From positions 124,001-188,000 of the forward strand of contig NZ_JAJUWY010000001.1 of assembly GCF_021390425.1 (NCBI RefSeq): a stretch of DNA of 64,000 nt. Reading direction: 5' to 3'. The notes beneath the pieces were generated by a model. It saw nothing but the letters and a program-made list of their open reading frames with translations. It was not told the DNA's origin and searched no databases. Positions within the stretch are counted from its first letter, which is position 1, and every line of letters starts with the position of its first letter. The position numbers and the translations under genes were made by a program. Shown piece by piece: positions 56,915 to 64,000 of the stretch. The stretch is from Lysobacter sp. GX 14042 (GTDB taxonomy: Bacteria; Pseudomonadota; Gammaproteobacteria; Xanthomonadales; Xanthomonadaceae).

Positions 56915-57550
56915 ATGACGCGTGAATCCCCTTCCAACCCGCACTGCTACACGGTCGCCCTCACCGGCGGCGTTGCCTCCGGCAAATCCACCGCGGCGAA
57001 CCTCTTCAAGGCGCTGGACATCACCGTCGCCGACGCCGACGTCGCCTCACGCGAGGTAATCGCGCCCGGCTCGGAAGGGCTTGCGGCGGTGGTCGCGGCT
57101 TTTGGCGCAGACGTGCTCGACACCGAAGGCGCCTTGGACCGGACCGCCATGCGCAAGCGGGTATTCACCGATCCCGCAGCCCGCAAACAGTTGGAGTCGA
57201 TCATCCATCCGCAGGTGCGAGCTTGGCTGAAGTCGACCGCCGCGACCGCGCCGGGTCCCTACGTCATTGTCGACATCCCCCTGCTGACCGAAGGCGGCGG
57301 CCGCGAGGCGTACCCATGGCTGGGCCGGATCCTGGTGGTCGACGTGCCCGTGAAAGTCCAGCGCGAGCGCCTGATGCAGCGCGACGGCGTGGATGCGGCC
57401 TTGGCCGACTCGATGATCACCGCGCAAGCGACACGGGATGAGAGGCTGGCGATCGCGGACGACATCATCGTCAACGACGGCCCGATCGAGGCGCTGGAGC
57501 CGCACGTAGCGGCTTTGGACCGTTTCTACCGTACCCTGGCAGAAGCTTAG
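56915..57550 (+). CDS. coaE: Dephospho-CoA kinase
   Basis: Last step of coenzyme A synthesis. The 211 residues contain the P-loop LTGGVASGKSTAANLFKAL near residue 17, the DADVASREV substrate motif, and VDIPLLTEGGGREAYPWLGR of the lid/CoA domain. Start ATG at 56915. In relatives coaE follows pilD directly; here an Abi-like gene separates them. Confidence 0.95.
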   Translation: MTRESPSNPHCYTVALTGGVASGKSTAANLFKALDITVADADVASREVIAPGSEGLAAVVAAFGADVLDTEGALDRTAMRKRVFTDPAARKQLESIIHPQVRAWLKSTAATAPGPYVIVDIPLLTEGGGREAYPWLGRILVVDVPVKVQRERLMQRDGVDAALADSMITAQATRDERLAIADDIIVNDGPIEALEPHVAALDRFYRTLAEA

Positions 57551-57590
57551 TGCCCTTCCCTTCTCCCGCTGGCGGGAGAAGGGAAGGGCA
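57551..57590. repeat. 19-bp perfect inverted repeat after coaE
   Basis: Starting one base after the coaE stop, TGCCCTTCCCTTCTCCCGC is followed by TG and its exact complement. It is a long version of the CTCTCCCGC-type REP element and may act as a mRNA-end structure between the convergent coaE and antitoxin genes. Confidence 0.9.
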
Positions 57591-57628
57591 CCGCCCATGT
57601 CGATCCCGTCGACACGTCGATGGGACGC

Positions 57629-57880
57629 TCAGCGACGACGGCGATACACATCGCGACGGTCCGCCACGCCATGATCGCGTTCCATCGCGTCGAGGGTTAC
57701 CGTGCTGGCGCGTCCTGCGCGCACGTCGATCAGCCGCTGTTCGGCCAGGTAGATGTCTTCGAGTTCGCCGAGGTGGCGCATGATCGCCTGGCGCGCGTAG
57801 TAGGTCTTGGTGCGGCCGGTTGCGTCGGCCAACGCCTTGAGGCGCTCTTCGATGTCAGTGGGAAGTCGGATTGCAAGCAT
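57629..57880 (-). CDS. Ribbon-helix-helix antitoxin (orphan)
   Basis: An 83-residue RHH protein, MLAIRLPTDIEERLKALADA then TGRTKTYYARQAIMRHLGEL, typical of RelB/CopG-type antitoxins. The toxin would normally follow, but only 78 bp separate its stop from coaE, so no toxin is present. ATG 57880 has GGAGG six bases upstream. A perfect ATACATGTAT palindrome (57901 region) lies about 20 bp upstream and overlaps a possible -10 (TATACA), suggesting autorepression. Confidence 0.82.
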   Translation of the reverse strand: MLAIRLPTDIEERLKALADATGRTKTYYARQAIMRHLGELEDIYLAEQRLIDVRAGRASTVTLDAMERDHGVADRRDVYRRRR

Positions 57881-57902
57881 GATGTCCTCCGGGCGAGGCA
57901 TA

Positions 57903-57912
57903 CATGTATAGC
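57903..57912 (-). promoter_or_regulatory. Palindromic operator candidate of the RHH gene
   Basis: Within GGCATACATGTATAGCAGG the decamer ATACATGTAT is a perfect palindrome overlapping TATACA on the minus strand. RHH proteins commonly bind such dyads to repress themselves. Exact boundaries are approximate to a few bases. Confidence 0.45.
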
Positions 57913-58025
57913 AGGGCGAGGGTGAATCTGCGCAGCCCCGTTGCGGCTCGCTTACCCAAGGTACGGGACCTGCAGGCACGTAGCCGGGTAAGACCGGAGG
58001 CCGCGCACGGCCACAACGTCCATGG

Positions 58026-58045
58026 GTTCCCGCGCTCGCGGGAAC
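58026..58045. repeat. REP palindrome before the mutT 3' end
   Basis: GTTCCCGCGCTCGCGGGAAC, a 20-bp palindrome apart from the central CT, ends 6 bp before the mutT stop. Confidence 0.88.
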
Positions 58046-58050
58046 GACGG

Positions 58051-59025
58051 TCAGGGCCAGAACGCCCTGATCGCGGCGATACCCTGCGCCCCGTGGCGGC
58101 GCGCGGTTCCATGGTCACCCGTCCCCAGGCCGCCGATCGCGAACAGCGGCAGGTCGACTTCCTCGCGCAGGCGGGCGAAGCCGTCCCAGCCGATCGGGGC
58201 GTCGCCGGGGTGGCTCGGGGTGTCGGCCACGTGGCCGACGACGGCGAAGTCGCAGCCCAGCGCCTTGGCGGCCCGGACCTCCTCCACGCGGTGGCATGAG
58301 GCGGCCAGGGGCCGGGGCAAGGCGCCGCGGCCACCGGGAACCACGCCTGCCAGGTCTTCCGTCGGCGATGCGCCGGCCAGCGCCATCAGCTCGCGCGCCG
58401 GCAGGTGCAGGCCGGTGCCGTGGCGTTGCGCCAGCTCGGCATCGCCGTTGACCAGCACCCGGGCCCCCCATTGCCCGCACAGCGCCGCCGCCTGCTCCAC
58501 CAGCCGGTCCCAGCGGGCCGGCTCCAGTCCTGGCGCGCGCAGCTGCACCAGGCGGATGCCGGCTTCCAGCGCGCGCCCGAGCGCATCCAGCCATGCCGGG
58601 TCGTCGTCGGCAGGCGGGGGCGTTACCAGGTAGCGGTCGGGGTGGTCCAGCACCGCCACCACGGGGCGGTCGGCAGGCGGCATTTCGTAGCTGGCCAGCT
58701 TGTGCGGCGGGACCCAGACCATGGCCTGGCCTTCCATGCCGCGGGGATGGCCGGTCCACTGCCCGACCCGGCGCACGTCCAGGGTCAGGCGCTTGCCCGG
58801 GTAGCGCTGGGGGACGGTGATCAGGTGCTCGCCGACCTCGACCTGGATGCCGAGCTCCTCGTCGAGCTCGCGGACCAGGGCGGCCTCCGGGGTTTCGCCG
58901 GGCTCGCGCTTGCCGCCGGGGAATTCCCAGCGGCCGGCGAGGTCACGACCCTCGGTACGGCGGGTCAGCAGGATGCGGCCGCGGGTGTCCTGGATGACGG
59001 CGGCGAGGACTTCAATGCTGCGCAT
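58051..59025 (-). CDS. mutT: MutT-type Nudix hydrolase fused to a ThiE-like domain
   Basis: A 324-residue bifunctional-looking protein. Residues 1-130 are a MutT domain hydrolysing 8-oxo-dGTP; the Nudix box is GGKREPGETPEAALVRELDE then ELGI. From about residue 140 a TIM-barrel like thiamine-phosphate synthase follows (GIRLVQLRAPGLEP, ARVLVNGDAELAQRHGTGLH, DFAVVGHVADTPSHPG). This fusion is widespread in gammaproteobacteria; the role of the second part is uncertain. Lies downstream of secA in the same direction. Confidence 0.92.
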   Translation of the reverse strand: MRSIEVLAAVIQDTRGRILLTRRTEGRDLAGRWEFPGGKREPGETPEAALVRELDEELGIQVEVGEHLITVPQRYPGKRLTLDVRRVGQWTGHPRGMEGQAMVWVPPHKLASYEMPPADRPVVAVLDHPDRYLVTPPPADDDPAWLDALGRALEAGIRLVQLRAPGLEPARWDRLVEQAAALCGQWGARVLVNGDAELAQRHGTGLHLPARELMALAGASPTEDLAGVVPGGRGALPRPLAASCHRVEEVRAAKALGCDFAVVGHVADTPSHPGDAPIGWDGFARLREEVDLPLFAIGGLGTGDHGTARRHGAQGIAAIRAFWP

Positions 59026-59057
59026 TACAAGCGGCCCTCATCCGCCCCTTCGGGGCA

Positions 59058-59116
59058 CCTTCTCCCGCTTGCGGGAGAAGGGAGAATCAGCCCGGCTCTT
59101 GCGGGAGAAGGGAGAA

Positions 59117-59119
<3 letters not shown>
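59058..59119. repeat. REP hairpin and tandem duplication at the secA 3' end
   Basis: CTTCTCCCGC-TT-GCGGGAGAAG forms a hairpin. The segment TTGCGGGAGAAGGGAGAATC followed by AGCCC then occurs twice in tandem with a 30-bp period; the second copy includes the secA stop codon. Confidence 0.8.
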
Positions 59120-61897
<2,778 letters not shown>

Positions 61898-62007
61898 TGG
61901 GGTTCCGGATCCGGAGGGATGTCCGCCAAGCAAAACGGGGCGTCAGGCGCCCCGTGCCGGCGAAACGGCCATTCTAGCGTGGGGGCACGGGGGTGCGTAT
62001 CAAGGGC

Positions 62008-62057
62008 GGAGGAGCGAGGAACGAGTGAAGAGGAGTGAGAAACGAGTAAAGGCAAAA
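62008..62057. repeat. ACTCGTTCCTC-family repeat, copy 6
   Basis: GGAGGAGCGAGGAACGAGTG then AAGAGGAGTGAGAAACGAGT; one exact GAGGAACGAGT. Left half of a mirror-image pair in front of secA. Confidence 0.82.
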
Positions 62058-62087
62058 GCACGCCGTTGTCCGGCTCCGGGAACAGTC

Positions 62088-62107
62088 ATCCCCGCGTACG
62101 CGGGGAT
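62088..62107. repeat. REP palindrome upstream of secA
   Basis: ATCCCCGCGTACGCGGGGAT, a perfect 20-bp palindrome, followed 16 bp later by the imperfect GTTCCCGCGTCCGCGGAAAC (62124-62143). Confidence 0.9.
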
Positions 62108-62182
62108 CCATGGACGTCCCTGGGTTCCCGCGTCCGCGGAAACGACGGCGCGACGGAACGACCGAGCGGCGACCTCCAGTGA

Positions 62183-62280
62183 AGGAGCGAGGCGGCTCTT
62201 ACTCGTTCCTCACTCCTCTTCACTCACTCCTCGCCCTCTCTCGTTCCTCGTTCCTCTTCACTCGTTTCTCGCTTCCCGCC
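62183..62280. repeat. ACTCGTTCCTC-family repeats, copy 7
   Basis: About 100 bp of degenerate units: ACTCGTTCCTCACTCCTCTT, then CACTCACTCCTCGCC and CTCGTTCCTCGTTCCTCTTC. Opposite orientation to copy 6. Ends against the M23 peptidase stop codon. Confidence 0.82.
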
Positions 62281-62286
62281 CCCGCC

Positions 62287-63198
62287 TCAGCCCTTCAACG
62301 GCGAGCGCTGTCCCAGGAACTGCCGCGGATTCACCGCGCGGCCGTCCTGCCAGACCTCGAAGTGCACGTGCGCGCCGGTTGAGCGGCCGGTGGAGCCGGC
62401 GCGGGCGACCTGCTGCCCGGCGCGGATCGGCTCGCCCACCTTGCGCACCAGGCGCGAGTTGTGGGCGTAGCGCGTCATGTAGCCGTTGCCGTGGTCGATC
62501 TCGATGGTGTTGCCGTAGCCCGAGCGCACCCCCGAGAAGCTGACCACCCCGTCGGCCACCGCCTGTACCGGATCGCCGACGCTGGCCTTGAAGTCGATCC
62601 CGGCATGGAACTTGCGGCCGCCGCGGAACGGGTCGGCGCGGTAGCCGTAATGGGAGGTGATGTAGCTGTCGATCGGCTCGCCCGCCGGCACCGAGGCCAT
62701 GTCGAGCTGGCGGTTGAACAGCAGCGATTCCAGCACCGAGAGCTGGCTGCCGGCGGCGCTGAACTGTGCGTCCAGCGCGCCGAGCTCGTTGTCGAGCTCC
62801 TCGCGCGGCATGTCCTCCACCTGGCCGTCGTCGCCACCGACGCCGACCGGCTTGTCGAAGTCGAACTCGCCATCCTGCAGCTGGCCGATGCGGGTCAACC
62901 GCTCGCCCAGCGCGTTGAGCCGGTTGGCCTCGGCCTGCAACTCGCCCAGGCGCGCGGCCAGGGCGTTGATCTCGCGCTGCGCCTGCTGCTGGGTCACGGC
63001 CACCTCGGCCTTCTGCGCCTGCAGCTGGGAATGCATGCCCAGGTTGCCGGCGATGCCGACGCCCAGGCCCAGGGTCAGGCCCCCGCCGAGCAGCAGCGCC
63101 GCGGCCGCGACCGGCCGCTGGATCGCCTTGTAGAGCAGCTGCTGGCGCAACGAACCGCCGCTGCCACTTGACTTGAAGATGATGGGTCGATTGATCAT
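62287..63198 (-). CDS. M23 family metallopeptidase
   Basis: A 303-residue envelope endopeptidase acting on peptidoglycan cross-links. One membrane helix (AAAALLLGGGLTLGLGVGIA) near residue 40, a coiled coil about 58-115, then a LytM/M23 domain. Metal ligands are intact: H198 and D202 in KFHAGIDFKA, and H277/H279 in TGAHVHFEVW, so it should be active. Start ATG at 63198. Divergent from the DUF721 gene with only 6 bp between starts. The position before secA is conserved in relatives. Confidence 0.92.
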   Translation of the reverse strand: MINRPIIFKSSGSGGSLRQQLLYKAIQRPVAAAALLLGGGLTLGLGVGIAGNLGMHSQLQAQKAEVAVTQQQAQREINALAARLGELQAEANRLNALGERLTRIGQLQDGEFDFDKPVGVGGDDGQVEDMPREELDNELGALDAQFSAAGSQLSVLESLLFNRQLDMASVPAGEPIDSYITSHYGYRADPFRGGRKFHAGIDFKASVGDPVQAVADGVVSFSGVRSGYGNTIEIDHGNGYMTRYAHNSRLVRKVGEPIRAGQQVARAGSTGRSTGAHVHFEVWQDGRAVNPRQFLGQRSPLKG

Positions 63199-63204
63199 GT
63201 CGCT

Positions 63205-63651
63205 ATGTCTCGTCCCTCCCGGCCGCGCCAACCTTCGATTCCTACCGCCGCGCTCGATGCGCTGATGGCGGTCCCGGCTGGCGATCCGATCAGGCGTGCC
63301 ATGTGGCTCGACGAACTCGATCGCCGCTTCCACCCCCTCCTGCCCCGCGCACTGGCCCCGCACACGCGGGTGGCCAACTACGAGCAAGGCAGGCTCGTGT
63401 TCCTGGTCGATTCCCCGGTGTGGCGGGCGAAATTGCGCCTGCTTGCACCGCAGTTGCTCGACACAGCCCGGTCGCTTGGCCTGGACGCGAAAGAGGTGGT
63501 GGTCCGCACCAGCCTGGCTCCCGCGCCCCCGCCCGCGCCGAAGCACAGGCCGGTGACCATGTCAGACACCGCCCGCAAGTCGCTGCAGGCGGCGTTGGCG
63601 TCCCTGAGGGCTCCAGATGAAGGCAAACCCGGACCGGATGACGCCTCGTGA
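63205..63651 (+). CDS. DUF721 (DciA-like) protein
   Basis: A 148-residue protein with the DUF721 core: HTRVANYEQGRLVFLVDSPV then WRAKLRLLAPQLLDTARSLG. DUF721 includes DciA, a loader of the replicative helicase DnaB, but short variants like this have no proven function. The C terminus is polar and disordered-looking. It is divergent from the M23 gene and in relatives borders lpxC, which is not present in this window. Confidence 0.85.
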   Translation: MSRPSRPRQPSIPTAALDALMAVPAGDPIRRAMWLDELDRRFHPLLPRALAPHTRVANYEQGRLVFLVDSPVWRAKLRLLAPQLLDTARSLGLDAKEVVVRTSLAPAPPPAPKHRPVTMSDTARKSLQAALASLRAPDEGKPGPDDAS

Positions 63652-64000
63652 CCAGCCTTTCGCGGGCTTTCCCGTGAAGGGTTCGTGATCACCGACCGAC
63701 GAATCCTAGTGGCCAAGAAGGGCCGACTTGTTAAGAGGCACCTTCAATATCGTTATTTTTTTGTTAAATAACGACGCGAGCACCACACAGTGTTCACTTC
63801 CGTGACGGAGAACCCGTCATCCCCGCGCACGCGGAAGTGGTCTTCGGAGAGGTCGCGGGGGAGCCGGCTGCTGCGAGGGGGGTGCTCCGCGCTCCTGACG
63901 GCATCGATGCCTTTAAGTCGCGGCGTGGGCCATCCATGGCCCACTCTCCGCACCCCCCTCGCAGCATCCGTCTCCCACCACGACGCTGCTCCTGCGGGGG
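63652..64000. other. Gene-free right end with nested inverted repeats
   Basis: No coding frame is supported. An AT-rich stem CGTTATTT/AAATAACG (63751-63773) is followed by a REP-like fragment (63823-63840). Then come two 27-base arms (63859-63885 and 63950-63976) that are complementary at 24 positions. Their 64-base spacer contains the palindromes GCATCGATGC (63901-63910) and GTGGGCCATCCATGGCCCAC (63925-63944). Confidence 0.75.

Larger units (their letters stand above)
61898..62286. other. secA upstream region rich in repeats
   Basis: A 389-bp gap between the M23 peptidase stop and the secA start. It contains a hairpin ACGGGGCG/CGCCCCGT (61936-61956) about 40 bp before the secA ATG, an ACTCGTTCCTC-family block in one orientation (62008-62057), a perfect REP palindrome (62088-62107), an imperfect one (62124-62143), and an opposite ACTCGTTCCTC block (62183-62280). 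No gene is recognised. Confidence 0.75.

Noticed and set aside
61898-62286. A SecM-like arrest peptide upstream of secA
   Set aside because: No short frame with an export signal and a stalling motif was found in either relevant frame.
63652-64000. lpxC 3' end expected next to the DUF721 gene
   Set aside because: No LpxC-like sequence in any frame; the region is repeat-rich and non-coding.

Overview
The window comes from a GC-rich gammaproteobacterium, most likely a member of the Xanthomonadaceae/Lysobacteraceae (Lysobacter/Luteimonas-like). This is inferred from protein signatures and from gene orders such as yebC-ruvC-ruvA-kup, sucC-sucD next to pilS-pilR, pilB-pilC-pilD-coaE, and DUF721/M23/secA/mutT. 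No rRNA or tRNA gene was seen.

Layout. (1) 1-8.3 kb, minus strand: a housekeeping run reading leftward with a cation/proton antiporter, an FmdB zinc ribbon, aspS, a GNAT acetyltransferase, a DUF3016 lipoprotein, an esterase, yebC, ruvC, ruvA and a partial kup. (2) 8.4-29.4 kb: SIMPL protein, ABC-F ATPase, a KefB/YbaL-like antiporter, a TonB-dependent receptor, clpB, trehalose genes (otsB plus a GH15 hydrolase, with otsA detached at 25.8 kb), nadE, the divergent pair bamD/rluD, an in-frame pgeF-gloA fusion, and sucC-sucD. (3) 29.5-55.8 kb: the type IV pilus block (pilS, pilR, pilA and a second pilin, pilB, pilC, pilD). It is repeatedly interrupted by accessory DNA. (4) 55.9-64 kb: an Abi-like HEPN gene, coaE, an orphan ribbon-helix-helix antitoxin, a MutT/ThiE-type fusion, secA, an M23 peptidase, a DUF721 protein, and a structured gene-free right end.

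Accessory insertions in the pil block. Between pilS and pilR lies a type VI secretion cargo module on the minus strand: an orphan vgrG, an alpha/beta-hydrolase (Tle-type) effector and a Tli4-like immunity lipoprotein, all with overlapping start/stop codons. A DUF3304-like lipoprotein and a second Tli4-like lipoprotein follow. Two broken pieces of a CopG/ParE toxin-antitoxin module bracket this second part and share a 45-bp direct repeat. After pilR come a VapC (PIN) remnant and a leftward minor-pilin operon (pilE, fimT, pilV, pilW). That operon ends in a 765-residue PilX-like protein with a long repetitive, probably beta-helical passenger; no PilY1 is present. Next are an orphan BrnA antitoxin, a SEC-C protein, a broken DUF2971 gene and another decayed locus, and then pilA behind a clear sigma-54 promoter. 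Between pilB and pilC sit a NadS-like orphan regulator and a coupled winged-helix/nucleotidyltransferase pair that looks like an uncharacterised toxin-antitoxin or abortive-infection system.

Repeats. A degenerate intergenic repeat built on ACTCGTTCCTC (complement GAGGAACGAGT) recurs at seven places, often in inverted pairs, and supplies the last codons of clpB. A second family consists of REP-like palindromes (GTTCCCGCG..CGCGGGAAC and variants). One typical copy and one degenerate CTCTCCCGC-type copy lie in frame inside vgrG. How the genes cooperate: PilS/PilR probably drive sigma-54 transcription of pilA; PilB, PilC and PilD assemble and process pilins; the minor-pilin operon would supply the tip; the VgrG module would deliver a lipase to competitors.
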